Position numbers and translations under genes: made by a program. Below, one piece after another: positions 8,352-16,510 of a DNA stretch of 64,000 nt. The notes under the pieces were generated by a model. That model was not told the origin of the DNA, did no database searches, and worked only from the letters and a program-made list of their open reading frames with translations. This DNA comes from Micromonospora sp. WMMD980 (lineage in GTDB: Bacteria > Actinomycetota > Actinomycetes > Mycobacteriales > Micromonosporaceae). Positions within the stretch are counted from its first letter, which is position 1; every line of letters starts with the position of its first letter. The DNA lies in the NCBI RefSeq assembly GCF_029626035.1, contig NZ_JARUBE010000003.1, positions 5,456,001 to 5,520,000 on the forward strand, read 5' to 3'.

Positions 8352-9371
8352 ATGGACGACATCCTGGACGAGGCATACCAGCGACTGCATCGCACCGGCC
8401 CCGAGTTCGAGGGTTGGTTGTCCAACCACGGGCCGATGGCCGCCGAGGCGCTGGTCCGGCACGGGCAGGGCGCGCGCGTGCACCGCTGGCTCGACGGCTA
8501 CCTGCGCCGGCTCGACGAGCTGCCCCGAGGGCTGCGACCGATCGACGACTGGCGGGCCGCGCTCGGTGACCCCAAACGGGCCGGCGACTGGCTTGATCAC
8601 TTCGATCGCGAGCTGCGCGAACGACAGTGGCGGGACGTCCTCGGCGAGTGGTGGCCCCGGCTACTGCCCGGCATCGCGGCCGGCGCCACGCACGGCGTGA
8701 TCCGGGTCGGGCACGCGGTGCGGGTGCTGCGTCTCGACGGGGAGACGCCGGACCGCCGCGCCGAACTGGCTCAGGCGCTCGGCTACTGGGCGGCGCGCTG
8801 GCAACCGGTGCCCGGCGCCGGCCCGCTCACCGGCCACTCCGACGTCGCGTCGGCGCTGGCCGGGGTTCCCCGGATCGCCGAACGCACCGGCGGCATCCGG
8901 GAGCGGCTGGGCCGGCTGACCGGCGTACCCGGATGGTCCGACGCGGTCACCGCGCTGCGCCCGCCGGCGGACCCGGACGAGGCCGCGGGCACGCTCGGCG
9001 AGATGGTGCACCGGGCCGCGCTGGACTACCTGCGGTTCGGGCACGGCGAGCCGGTGATGCTGGTGCACGCGGTGACCGCGCCGACCGCCGTGCTGCGTAC
9101 CCTGCCGGCCCTGGATCCGGCGCTGTGGAGGCCGAGCGTCGGTGCGGCCTGGTCCGCGACGGCGGCCGTGACCTCGGTGTACGCCGCACCCGCGCCGGCC
9201 GCCGCGACGCCGGTCGGCGGGTCCGCCGACCCGGACGAGATGTTCGCCCGGGCGGCCCGGCACGGCGACGAACACGTGGTGAAGCTCGCCGACGCGATGC
9301 TGGAGTCCTACGCCACGACGGGTGACCGGCGGGTGCTGGCCGCACCCGCCCACGCCGGCCGGCTGATCTGA
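8352..9371 (+). CDS. Questin oxidase family protein (DUF4243)
   Basis: A 339-residue protein resembling the questin oxidase / DUF4243 family. The N-terminus MDDILDEAYQRLHRTGPEF followed by GWLSNHGPMAAEAL is typical. Other recognisable parts are PRLLPGIAAGATHGVIRVGH near residue 105, and the histidine-rich HGDEHVVKLADAMLE near the C-terminus. The fungal namesake performs a Baeyer-Villiger-type ring opening; the bacterial substrate is unknown. I chose ATG 8352 because it opens the family motif; TTG 8331 is possible. No pathway partner is adjacent. Confidence 0.78.
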   Translation: MDDILDEAYQRLHRTGPEFEGWLSNHGPMAAEALVRHGQGARVHRWLDGYLRRLDELPRGLRPIDDWRAALGDPKRAGDWLDHFDRELRERQWRDVLGEWWPRLLPGIAAGATHGVIRVGHAVRVLRLDGETPDRRAELAQALGYWAARWQPVPGAGPLTGHSDVASALAGVPRIAERTGGIRERLGRLTGVPGWSDAVTALRPPADPDEAAGTLGEMVHRAALDYLRFGHGEPVMLVHAVTAPTAVLRTLPALDPALWRPSVGAAWSATAAVTSVYAAPAPAAATPVGGSADPDEMFARAARHGDEHVVKLADAMLESYATTGDRRVLAAPAHAGRLI

Positions 9372-9385
9372 GTAGCCTCGGCAGG

Positions 9386-9592
9386 ATGTGGCCCCGCATC
9401 GGTGGACTGCGTGCGCTCGCCCTCGGCACCCCGGGCGGGCTGCGCGCCGACCTGAACAACCTCGTGCTCGCCGGCGTGAAGACCGCCACCGCCGGGCTGA
9501 TCGGCGAGTACGCCGAGGAGAACGAGGAGTTGGCGGCACGTAAGGAGGGGCCCCTTCTTAACGCATTCTGCATAAGAAGGGCCCCCTCCTAA
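9386..9592 (+). pseudogene. Truncated ASCH-domain gene fused into a repeat element
   Basis: About 50 residues match the start of ASCH-domain proteins: MWPRIGGLRALALGTPGGL, then NNLVLAGVKTATAGLIGEYAE and ENEEL. Family members continue for about 100 more residues, but here the frame runs directly into the GGGGCCCC element at 9541-9592, which also supplies the TAA stop. The next gene begins 4 bases later on the other strand. The missing part could have been deleted when the element or the neighbouring gene arrived. It has a plausible -10 (TAGCCT) and may still be transcribed. Confidence 0.7.
9541..9592. repeat. GGGGCCCC interspersed inverted repeat, copy 2
   Basis: The clearest copy: a 20-base left arm TAAGGAGGGGCCCCTTCTTA, a 12-base loop, and the right arm TAAGAAGGGCCCCCTCCTAA, which is the complement with two mismatches. 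It forms the 3' end of the truncated ASCH frame and lies 4 bases from the stop of the next convergent gene. Confidence 0.85.
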
Positions 9593-9595
9593 CAC

Positions 9596-10471
9596 CTAGC
9601 GGCGCAGCTCCGGCAGCAGCGCGGCCACCTCGGCCAGCACCGCCTCGTCGCCGGCGTACCAACTGCTGGCTCGGGGCCAGTGCGTCACCACGTCGGTGAA
9701 GCCCAGCCGGGCCGCCCGGGCCACCTGCTCGGCGAACAGGTCGGCGCTGGTCAGCGAGAAGACCGGGGCCGAGTCGAGCGAGAGGTAGCGGTCGAGCGTG
9801 GCCGGATCCCGGCCGGCCTCATCGAGCGTCCGGGTCATCCGTTCGGACAGCTCCGCCACCGTGCCCCACCAGCCCTCCAGGTCGTCGCCGCCGAGGCCGG
9901 TGGTGACCCAGCCCTGCCCGAACCGGGCGACCAGCCGCATCGAGCGGGGCCCGTTCGCCGCCAGCACGAACGGCACCCGGGGCCGCTGGACGCAACCGGG
10001 GTTGTTGCGGGCGTCCACCGCGGCGAACCACTCCCCGCGCCAGGTCGTGCCGTCCTCGCGCAGGATCAGGTCGAGCAGCTCGGTGAACTCGGCGAACCGG
10101 TCCACCCGCTGCCGGGGCGGCAGCGTCTCCCCGCCCAGCACCGCCGAGTCGAAGCCGATGCCGCCCGCGCCGAGCCCGAGCAGCACCCGGCCGCCGGAGA
10201 CGTCGTCCAGCGCGGTGACCTGGCGGGCGAACGCCGCCGGGTGGCGGAAGTTCGGCGAGGCGACGAGCGTGCCGAGGCGGACCCGGGAGGTCACCGTCGC
10301 CGCCGCGGTCAGCGTCGTCCAGGAGTCGAACCAGGGCCCGTCGACCAGGTCACGCCAGCCCAGGTGGTCGTAGGTCCAGGCGTGGTCGAAGCCCCACTCG
10401 TCCGCCTGGGCCCACCGGTGACGCGCCTCCGACCAGCGCTGGTCGGGCAGGATCACGATGCCAATTCGCAT
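9596..10471 (-). CDS. F420-dependent LLM-class oxidoreductase (internal start of the fused frame)
   Basis: If translated alone from ATG 10471, this gives a 291-residue luciferase-like, F420-dependent oxidoreductase (TIGR03560-like). Key parts are GFDHAWTYDHL near residue 30, RVRLGTLVASPNFRHPA near 70, and GGRVLLGLGAGGIGFD near 98, the flavin/F420-binding region. VPFVLAANGPRSMRLVARFGQGW follows near 185. A complete N-terminus suggests this was an independent gene. F420 use and substrate are from the family only. Confidence 0.75.
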   Translation of the reverse strand: MRIGIVILPDQRWSEARHRWAQADEWGFDHAWTYDHLGWRDLVDGPWFDSWTTLTAAATVTSRVRLGTLVASPNFRHPAAFARQVTALDDVSGGRVLLGLGAGGIGFDSAVLGGETLPPRQRVDRFAEFTELLDLILREDGTTWRGEWFAAVDARNNPGCVQRPRVPFVLAANGPRSMRLVARFGQGWVTTGLGGDDLEGWWGTVAELSERMTRTLDEAGRDPATLDRYLSLDSAPVFSLTSADLFAEQVARAARLGFTDVVTHWPRASSWYAGDEAVLAEVAALLPELRR

Positions 10472-11575
10472 GATCGCCAGGGTACGACCCGGGCCGGACA
10501 TGCCGGCCCGGGTCGGTCGATCACCCGCCACGTCGGCCACCACGCAGGCGACGTTGTCCGGCGCGCCCGCCGCGTAGGCCAGCTCGACAAGCTTCCCGAC
10601 GGCGGTCTCCGGGTCGTCCGCCCCGGCCAACGCGGCGTGCAGCGCGCCGGGGGCGACGGTCGCGGAGAGGCCGTCCGAGCAGAGCAGGTAGCGGTCGCCG
10701 GGCAGCGCCGTACGCAGCGCCAGGTCCGCCTCCACCTCGCCGCCCGCGCCCAGCGCCCGGGCCAACAGCGCCCGCTGCGGGTGCGCGCCCGCCTCGGCCG
10801 GGGTGAGCCGCCCCTGGTCGACGAGGGTCTGCACGTACGTGTGGTCCTGGGTGAGCCGGGTCAGCTCGCCGCCGCGCAGCAGGTAAGCCCGGGTGTCCCC
10901 GACGTGCACCAGCGCGAGCCGGGTGCCCCGCCGCACGATCGCGGTGAGTGTGCTCGCCGGCCGGTCGTCGTCGGCGCCCTGGGCGCGTACCGCCCGGTCG
11001 GCCCGGGTCACCGCGTCGGCCAGCGCGGCGAGCAGGTCGGCGGCCGGGGCGTCGGCCCGCTCCAACGGCCGCAGCGCGTCCACCGCGGCGGCGCCGGCGG
11101 CGGCCCCACCCGGACCGCGTACGCCGTCGGCGACCGCGAGCAGCGTGTCGCTCGCGTACGCGGTGTCCTCGTTGGAGTCCCGGACGGCGCCGGTCTCGCA
11201 GCGCGTCGCGTACCGGAAGGTGGTGTTCTCGGACATGGTGCTGCCCCTCTCGGTGAGCTGGTCGACGAGGAGCGCGACGGTCCGGCCGCGGGCGGCGGTG
11301 TCCGCGCTGACCCGCCGCCACCAGGCGTCCAGCGCCTCGGCGGCGTCGTCCGGCGGCAGGGCGCAGACGGTCCGGATCTCCGCCAACGGCATGCCGGCCC
11401 GGCGCAGCGCGGCGATCAGCCGGGCCCGGTCGAGCTGCTCCGGCGCGTAGTAGCGGTAGCCGGAGTGCGGGTCCACGGCGGCCGGCGGCAGCAGCCCGCA
11501 GTCGTCGTACACCCGCAGCGCCTTGGCGGTCAGGCGGGCCGCCCGGGCGAACGCCCCGATGGTCAGCAACCGCAT
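9596..11575 (-). CDS. Continuous MerR - PP2C phosphatase - F420-dependent oxidoreductase frame
   Basis: One open frame of 659 codons encodes three domains. Residues 1-70 are a MerR helix-turn-helix (MRLLTIGAFARAARLTAKAL, YYAPEQLDRARLIAALRRAGMPLAEIR). Residues about 115-355 are a PP2C domain (GAVRDSNEDT, LVHVGDTRAYLLRGGELTRL, YLLCSDGLSATV, GAPDNVACVVADV), close in sequence to the PstP at 39982. The last 291 residues are an F420-dependent luciferase-like oxidoreductase starting MRIGIVILPDQ. No stop separates PP2C from the oxidoreductase, but a 12-bp hairpin sits at the junction. Start ATG 11575 has GAAGGAGG upstream. In the PP2C part, the usual DGMGG loop is changed to ADGVRGPGG. This may be a true triple fusion or two genes whose stop was lost. 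Confidence 0.72.
   Translation of the reverse strand: MRLLTIGAFARAARLTAKALRVYDDCGLLPPAAVDPHSGYRYYAPEQLDRARLIAALRRAGMPLAEIRTVCALPPDDAAEALDAWWRRVSADTAARGRTVALLVDQLTERGSTMSENTTFRYATRCETGAVRDSNEDTAYASDTLLAVADGVRGPGGAAAGAAAVDALRPLERADAPAADLLAALADAVTRADRAVRAQGADDDRPASTLTAIVRRGTRLALVHVGDTRAYLLRGGELTRLTQDHTYVQTLVDQGRLTPAEAGAHPQRALLARALGAGGEVEADLALRTALPGDRYLLCSDGLSATVAPGALHAALAGADDPETAVGKLVELAYAAGAPDNVACVVADVAGDRPTRAGMSGPGRTLAIMRIGIVILPDQRWSEARHRWAQADEWGFDHAWTYDHLGWRDLVDGPWFDSWTTLTAAATVTSRVRLGTLVASPNFRHPAAFARQVTALDDVSGGRVLLGLGAGGIGFDSAVLGGETLPPRQRVDRFAEFTELLDLILREDGTTWRGEWFAAVDARNNPGCVQRPRVPFVLAANGPRSMRLVARFGQGWVTTGLGGDDLEGWWGTVAELSERMTRTLDEAGRDPATLDRYLSLDSAPVFSLTSADLFAEQVARAARLGFTDVVTHWPRASSWYAGDEAVLAEVAALLPELRR
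10486..10514 (-). terminator. Perfect 12-bp hairpin at the PP2C / oxidoreductase junction
   Basis: GACCCGGGCCGG pairs perfectly with CCGGCCCGGGTC around a 5-base loop. It lies about 15 bases before the oxidoreductase ATG, inside the continuous frame. It looks like an intergenic hairpin, which supports two original genes. Confidence 0.5.
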
Positions 11576-11646
11576 CGCGCCCTCCTTCCTCGTGCCGGCC
11601 CCGGTGGCCGGCAGGGACCACGCTGGGCCTTGCCGCAGGGGCCGGG

Positions 11647-12213
11647 TCAAGGCGTGACGGCGGCCAGCTTCGCCAGCATCCGGCCCAGGTGCGGCTCGAC
11701 CGTGCCGGCCGGGGCCGCGGCCACCTCCGCCGGCGGCCACCAGCGGATGCCCCGGAACTCGACCGGGTCGGGGGTGAAACGCTGCCCACGGTCGGCGGTC
11801 AGCACGAACCACAGGCTGACATCGGTGTGCCGCTGCTCGGGCGGGCCGACCGTCTCGGTGACCGTGAGGAACGCCGGGCGCTCGCCGTACGCCGGCGCGA
11901 ACACCGCCGGCACGCCCAACTCCTCGCGCAGCTCGCGACGCACCGTCTCGGCCGGGTGCTCGCCCGGCTCGACGTGACCGCCGCTGGGCAGCCACATGCC
12001 GGCGTTGCGGTGGTCGACGAGGAGCACCGCGCCGTCGGCCGGGTCGCGGAGCAGGAAGTACGCGACCAGGTGCGGCGACGGGGTGCGCGGCTTGACCCGG
12101 CGGAAGACGTCCTCCGTGCCGGCCAGCCAGGCCAGCGCCTCCTCCCGGTGCCGCGCCTCCCGCTCGTCGCCCGGCGTCAACTCCTCGACCAGGGCCCGGA
12201 TCTCGTCCCGCAT
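11647..12213 (-). CDS. NUDIX hydrolase
   Basis: A 188-residue Nudix hydrolase. The Nudix box GGHVEPGEHPAETVRRELRE plus ELG matches GX5EX7REUXEEXGU and is near residues 77-99. The N-terminal about 45 residues form a helical extension (DEIRALVEELTPGDEREARHR) seen in many actinobacterial members. The substrate, a nucleoside diphosphate linked to another group, cannot be read from the sequence. It is upstream of the MerR-PP2C gene on the same strand but separated by about 70 bases. Confidence 0.9.
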   Translation of the reverse strand: MRDEIRALVEELTPGDEREARHREEALAWLAGTEDVFRRVKPRTPSPHLVAYFLLRDPADGAVLLVDHRNAGMWLPSGGHVEPGEHPAETVRRELREELGVPAVFAPAYGERPAFLTVTETVGPPEQRHTDVSLWFVLTADRGQRFTPDPVEFRGIRWWPPAEVAAAPAGTVEPHLGRMLAKLAAVTP

Positions 12214-12245
12214 CCGGCCGATGCTGCCAGCCGGGTACGACCGTG

Positions 12246-13139
12246 TCAGTCCGCCGGGGGCGGGTTGGCGTCGACCGCCGCGCGGACGAACTCGCGTACC
12301 CGGGTGGTGGTGTTGCCGGCCAGCCAGACCGGACCGCGCCGGATCGGCGGCGCGTCGTGGATCGGCACGTAGGCCAGGTCGGGCCGGGCGTGGTACTGCC
12401 GGGTCTGCTCGCCGACCGGCAGCACCCCGCGCCCGAGCGCGACGAGCGCGAGCATCTCGGAGAAGCTGCCGCCGACCGGGCCCTTCGGCACCGGGCGGCC
12501 GGCCGGCGTCCGGTCCGGCGTGCGGTCCCGCTTGAACGCGGCCGACGTCACCGCCGGATACTGGATCACCGGATGGTCGCCGAGCACCTCCAGCGACACC
12601 GACTCCGCGCCGGCCAGCGGGTGACCCGCGGCCACCGCGAGCAGCCGGCGTTCGTGCAGCAGCGCCGGGCCGTTCGCCATCCCGTCGAACGGGTACGAGG
12701 CGATCAGCACGTCGATCGTGCCGTCGACCAGGCTCGACCGGGTGGTGGCCAGCGGGGCCTCGTGAACGTGCACCTCGCAGTCCGGGTGGCGTTCGCTAAA
12801 CCGGGCCACCGCCCGCAGCAGCACCGGGGCGGTCGACTCACCGACGTACGCCACCCGCAGCTCGCCGGTGAGGCCACGCCCGGCGTCCACGGCCCGCCGG
12901 ACCGCTTCCTCGATGCCGGCCACCAGTGGGCGCATCTCCTCGGCCAGGCGCTCACCGATCGGGGTGAGCCGGACCACGCGGCTGGTCCGCTCGAACAGCG
13001 GCGCGCCGATCCGCCGTTCCAGCCTCCGCACCACGTGGCTGGTCCGCCCGGTGGTCACCCGCAGCCGCTCGGCGGTGCGCCCGAAGTGCAGCTCCTCGGC
13101 CAAGGTCAGGAACGCCTCGATCTCGTACCGCTCCAGCAC
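12246..13139 (-). CDS. LysR-family transcriptional regulator
   Basis: A 297-residue LysR regulator. The N-terminal winged helix spans residues 1-60 (VLERYEIEAFLTLAEELHFG, RLRVTTGRTSHVVRRLERRI, LFERTSRVVRLT). The rest is the effector-binding domain, starting LTGELRVAYVGESTAPVLL. I prefer GTG 13139, which opens the first helix and follows GGGAG; a start at 13169 is possible. It is divergent from the VOC gene at 13253 across 113 bases, so it may control that gene. Confidence 0.87.
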   Translation of the reverse strand: MLERYEIEAFLTLAEELHFGRTAERLRVTTGRTSHVVRRLERRIGAPLFERTSRVVRLTPIGERLAEEMRPLVAGIEEAVRRAVDAGRGLTGELRVAYVGESTAPVLLRAVARFSERHPDCEVHVHEAPLATTRSSLVDGTIDVLIASYPFDGMANGPALLHERRLLAVAAGHPLAGAESVSLEVLGDHPVIQYPAVTSAAFKRDRTPDRTPAGRPVPKGPVGGSFSEMLALVALGRGVLPVGEQTRQYHARPDLAYVPIHDAPPIRRGPVWLAGNTTTRVREFVRAAVDANPPPAD

Positions 13140-13252
13140 CCGGCGCTCCCGTCGTTGACCGTCGGGCAACGATGGTAGAGCGATCGCGTCTTGGTCCGGC
13201 CGCCGCCTCCGACCAGGGTTGACGGTGTTCCCAACCTGGTCAGGAGGATCTG

Positions 13253-13639
13253 ATGACGATGCGTGTGACCGGTTTCGACCACCTGGTGCTGGCGGTGGAG
13301 GACGTCGAGCGCTCCCTCGACTTCTACTGCGGCACGCTCGGCCTGGCCCCGGTGCGGGTCGACCGCTGGCGCGCCGGCGAGGTGCCGTTCCCCTCGGTGC
13401 GCGTCGACGCCGGCACCATGATCGACCTGGTGGCCGGCGCGCCGGGCGGGTCCAACGTGGACCACTTCTGCCTGGTGGTGGCGCCGGTCGACTGGGCGGC
13501 GGTGGTGGCGTCCGGGCGGTTCACGGTGCTGACCGGGCCGGTGCCGCGCTTCGGCGCGCGGGGCACCGGCACCTCGATCTACGTCAGCGACCCGGACGGC
13601 AACACGGTCGAACTCCGCAGCTACGACTCGCTAGCCTGA
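13253..13639 (+). CDS. VOC (glyoxalase/dioxygenase-fold) family protein
   Basis: A 128-residue single VOC domain. The paired beta-alpha-beta units are visible: FDHLVLAVEDVERSLDFYCG at residues 8-27, and NVDHFCLVV near 68 followed by SIYVSDPDGNTVELRSY near 107. Metal-ligand candidates are His10, His69-type and Glu in NTVEL. The start has AGGAGG 7 bases upstream. Reaction unknown; members range from lyases to resistance proteins. It lies between a divergent LysR gene and a GNAT gene 4 bases downstream, so it is probably co-transcribed with the latter. Confidence 0.88.
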   Translation: MTMRVTGFDHLVLAVEDVERSLDFYCGTLGLAPVRVDRWRAGEVPFPSVRVDAGTMIDLVAGAPGGSNVDHFCLVVAPVDWAAVVASGRFTVLTGPVPRFGARGTGTSIYVSDPDGNTVELRSYDSLA

Positions 13640-13643
13640 CGCG

Positions 13644-14156
13644 GTGCCACACCTCGAACGCCTCGCCGCCCACCACGCGCCCGCGTTGCTGCGGTTCGAG
13701 CGGGAGAACCGGGCATACTTCGCCCGGTTCGTCGCCGACCGGGGCGACGCGTACTTCGCCGGCTTCGCGGCCCGGCACGCGGCCCTGCTCGACGAGCAGG
13801 AGCGCGGCGTCTGCCACTTCCACCTGCTGGTGGACGACGACGGCAGCGTGCTCGGCCGGTTCAACCTCTTCGACGTGGCCGACGGCGGCGCCGAACTGGG
13901 CTACCGGGTGGCCGAGCACGCCACCGGGCGCGGCGTGGCCCGACGCGGCGTCCAGGCCGTCTGCGACCTGGCCCGGACCGAGTACGGTCTGCGCCGGCTG
14001 GTCGCCTCGGCCGCGCTGGCGAACCCGGCGTCGCTGACGGTGCTGCGGCGCGCCGGCTTCGTGCCGGACGGCGAGGTGGAGGTGGGCGGGAAGCCGGCCG
14101 TGCGGCACGTCCTCGACCTGACCGCTCAGACCTCCACCGGCGGCTCCGCCTGGTAG
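13644..14156 (+). CDS. GNAT family N-acetyltransferase (RimJ-like)
   Basis: A 170-residue GNAT protein. The N-terminus aligns with RimJ/RimL types (LLRFERENRAYFARFV). The acetyl-CoA part is ELGYRVAEHATGRGVARRGV near residues 90-110, the Q/RxxGxG/A-type loop, followed by LRRLVASAALANPASLTVLRRAGF near 120-140. It may acetylate a protein N-terminus, amino sugar or drug. GTG 13644 is preceded by TAGCCT at -10 distance but also lies 4 bases after the VOC stop. Its 3' end overlaps the aminotransferase gene on the other strand by about 30 bases. Confidence 0.88.
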   Translation: MPHLERLAAHHAPALLRFERENRAYFARFVADRGDAYFAGFAARHAALLDEQERGVCHFHLLVDDDGSVLGRFNLFDVADGGAELGYRVAEHATGRGVARRGVQAVCDLARTEYGLRRLVASAALANPASLTVLRRAGFVPDGEVEVGGKPAVRHVLDLTAQTSTGGSAW

Positions 14157-14903
14157 GCCCGGTGCAGCGTGGCCAAGAACTCCTCGGCCTCCGGGAACCG
14201 CACCGGGCCGATCCGGGACACCGGCACCCCTGGTGTCCGAGAGTTCAGCACCGCCGCCCCGGCGAAGCCGGGCAGGTCGTCCCGCGTCACCGGCCGGGTC
14301 CGCTGCGGCACGCCGAGCCGGTCCAACTGCCGCCGGAGGATGCCCATGGTGGTGCCGACCAGCATCGGCGCATCCGGCCAGACCACCGCGTCACCGTCGG
14401 CGAACACCAGGTTCCAGATCGTCGCCTCGGTGAACCGGCCCGTCCGATCCACGAACGCGGCGTCGTCGAAGCCGTCCCGGACCGCCCGGCGGGCGAGGTG
14501 ACTCTTCGCCAGCTCACCGACGTGCTTCACCGCCGGGAGGAACCGCTCGTACTCGTACGCCGCCAGCGCCAGCGGCCCGGCCGGCGGTGACGCGGGGGCA
14601 CGGGTCCGGACCAGCAGGTCCGGTTCGCTCTCGCCGGGATGGATCGTGGCGGTCAGCGTGACGTCCGGCGGGGCCGGCCTGGATGGCGACCCGCATCGCA
14701 GCGCGCACCTGGTCGTCGGGCAGCGCGGTACCGAACAGCTCGTGGGAGGCGTCCCGCAGGCGGGCGAGGTGCAGGTCGAGGCCGCGCACCCGGCGGTCGC
14801 GCACCTGCATCGCGGTGAAGTGGGCGTTGCCGGCGAAGGCGAGCGGCGCCAGGTCGTCGGCGGTCGCCGGCCGGCCGTTGCGGTGTACGGCGAAGAACCC
14901 CAT
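14126..14903 (-). pseudogene. Class IV aminotransferase broken by one extra base in CCCC
   Basis: The start MGFFAVHRNGRPATADDL and following residues up to AAMRVAIQAGP are in one frame; from PPDVTLTATIHPGES onward the protein continues in another. Deleting one base of the four-base run at 14670-14673 joins them into a 258-residue aminotransferase-IV-fold protein. The second half has the PLP-fold marks KHVGELAKSHLARRAV and TEATIWNLVF, and then GTTMGILRR. The fold serves branched-chain aminotransferases and aminodeoxychorismate lyase; which one cannot be decided. Good codon pattern on both sides suggests an error or a very recent mutation. Confidence 0.82.
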
Positions 14904-14912
14904 GCCGGAACT

Positions 14913-15380
14913 CTAGGGGCGGTGATCGCGAGCCCAGGCGCCGAGTCGGGCGGCCAGCTCGTGCAACCGCTGGCGAAACTGATCGCGCAATGCCCGGTCG
15001 GTGCCCGCCAGCACGCCCGCGGGAAGGTCGGCCCAGAACTCCTGAGTGAGGCGGCACGATCCAGGGTCCAGCGGCTCAACGGTGAGCGCACCCCACGTCG
15101 GCGGGTACATCAGACTACGCGTCACCGCGCGGCGGCCCTGTTCCATCTCGATCACCTCGTGCAGAATGCCGAGCCGGCCCTCCGGGGTCCGCTGCACGAA
15201 CGCCTGGATCTCGCCGACCCCGCTACGCCCGGGCAGAGTCACCGCCACTTCCGTCGAGTCGAAGAGCGTGCGGGTGGACGCTGGATCCCACATGAACGAA
15301 AATGCCGTCTCCGCATTCACCGGCAGGTCGACGGTGGTCGTCTCATGGACCCGCACCGGATCGGCCGCCACTCTCATCAT
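14913..15380 (-). CDS. SRPBCC family (START-like) protein
   Basis: About 155 residues with the SRPBCC pattern: a first strand (VRVHETTTVDLPVNAETAFSF), the MWDPASTRTLFDS turn, GEIQAFVQRTPEG strands and a long C-terminal helix (LRDQFRQRLHELAARLGAW). Such proteins bind lipids or polyketide-like ligands, or are cyclase/aromatase-like. No Shine-Dalgarno is clear; ATG 15380 and an upstream ATG at 15422 are both possible. It lies 9 bases upstream of the aminotransferase gene on the same strand. Confidence 0.72.
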   Translation of the reverse strand: MMRVAADPVRVHETTTVDLPVNAETAFSFMWDPASTRTLFDSTEVAVTLPGRSGVGEIQAFVQRTPEGRLGILHEVIEMEQGRRAVTRSLMYPPTWGALTVEPLDPGSCRLTQEFWADLPAGVLAGTDRALRDQFRQRLHELAARLGAWARDHRP

Positions 15381-15540
15381 GCGAAGGCGTATGCGCACGC
15401 CGCATTGTGGCAGACGCGCCATCGAGACTCGGAAACGCCGGACGGGTGGCGACGCCGACCTCGGCCGGTCCGGCCTGGTGGCGCGCCGGAACGAGTACGG
15501 GCGCAGGTGTCCCGCCAGAGGGAGGTGACCTACTAGCCCT

Positions 15541-15807
15541 TCACCCGCGCATCCATGGAAGCAGTCCCGCCCTCGGGAACATCGACCACCAGAGGAGGCA
15601 CACAGGCGGCCAGTAGGTCACGGCGGCGACGGCGAAGTACCACGGGCGCCATCCGTCGAACAAGCCGCGGTAGCCGCTGGCATCGGCCCAGTCGTGCACG
15701 GCCCAGCTCCATAACGCGTAGCCAGCAAGGAAGGAGAGGGAGCAGCCAACTCGTGCTGCTTTTCCGGGTGTACGCCCGCACCAACGGTCCAGTGCCTTCC
15801 GCCCCAC
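15541..15807 (-). CDS. Small membrane protein, unknown function
   Basis: An 88-residue protein not recognised as a family. It has two hydrophobic segments (about 20-40, CSLSFLAGYALWSW; about 52-75, WYFAVAAVTYWPPVCLLWW) and is rich in tryptophan. GTG 15807 is a weak start with no obvious Shine-Dalgarno. Codon use is less GC-biased than the neighbours, in keeping with imported DNA between 15.5 and 17.0 kb. Confidence 0.5.
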   Translation of the reverse strand: MGRKALDRWCGRTPGKAARVGCSLSFLAGYALWSWAVHDWADASGYRGLFDGWRPWYFAVAAVTYWPPVCLLWWSMFPRAGLLPWMRG

Positions 15808-15859
15808 GCGTACATCATGACCCTGCCTTGCAAAGGTCAGAACTGCTGTCAGCCGGTGT

Positions 15860-16510
15860 GTGGGACCTGCCGCTAGTCTGGGGCACCGACGCGGACCGGG
15901 TTACTTGGTGCAGTTGGTGACCTTGACCGTATCCGTGTGGGGCGGTCAGCTGGCCTGGTGGGGAGTTGAGGCCATGATCCGGCGGAATGACCCGCTCGCC
16001 CTGTTGGCAATCGCCATGGGCACGGCGACCGGCATTTTCGTCTGGGTAGCGCCCTCCCACATCCCCTACACCTCCCAGATGCTGCTGCTGCTCCTTGTGC
16101 CGATCGGCACGCTTGTGCTGCTCATGTACCTCGCAGGGCCGGCTGCCTTCGTGGCGGTGACCCGCACGCATGTCGTCGTGGGCAACCCGCTCGTCAGATA
16201 CAGCGTTCCGCGGTCACTGGTCGATGGGGTCCGGATCGATGGGTTTGGCATCGAGCTGCAGGTTTCCGGGCACTCGCCCATTCCGATCGCTGCCCTGACG
16301 CCGGCAGTGGGCGGTCACAACCGGGTGCGTCCAGGCGGGTACCGAACGCGCTTGGACAGGATCGCGGCGCTCTTGGAGCACACGCCGGCGACACTCGTAG
16401 CCGGCACGATGGTGCGCCGGCACCGGTATGTACACCTCGTCCTCTTGACGGTCGACGTGCTGGCTCTGGTCGGGATGGTGTTCTACATCAGCACCGACCC
16501 CCTCAAGTAG
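15860..16510 (+). CDS. Membrane protein, unknown function (lower-GC region)
   Basis: Up to 216 residues, with two membrane segments near residues 50-95 (LLAIAMGTATGIFVWVA; MLLLLLVPIGTLVLLMYLA), a cytoplasmic beta-rich part (VAVTRTHVVVGNPLVRYSV onward) that resembles small PH-like domains, and one more membrane helix at the C-terminus. A TAGTCT box near 15873 suggests that translation really starts lower, at GTG 15908 or 15917. Function not recognised. It is part of the lower-GC remnant next to tRNA-Gly. Confidence 0.55.
   Translation: MGPAASLGHRRGPGYLVQLVTLTVSVWGGQLAWWGVEAMIRRNDPLALLAIAMGTATGIFVWVAPSHIPYTSQMLLLLLVPIGTLVLLMYLAGPAAFVAVTRTHVVVGNPLVRYSVPRSLVDGVRIDGFGIELQVSGHSPIPIAALTPAVGGHNRVRPGGYRTRLDRIAALLEHTPATLVAGTMVRRHRYVHLVLLTVDVLALVGMVFYISTDPLK

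Noticed and set aside
9680..11977. A 765-codon open frame opposite the MerR-PP2C-oxidoreductase frame
   Set aside because: Arg/Gly/Val-rich shadow frame; the other strand has three recognisable domains.
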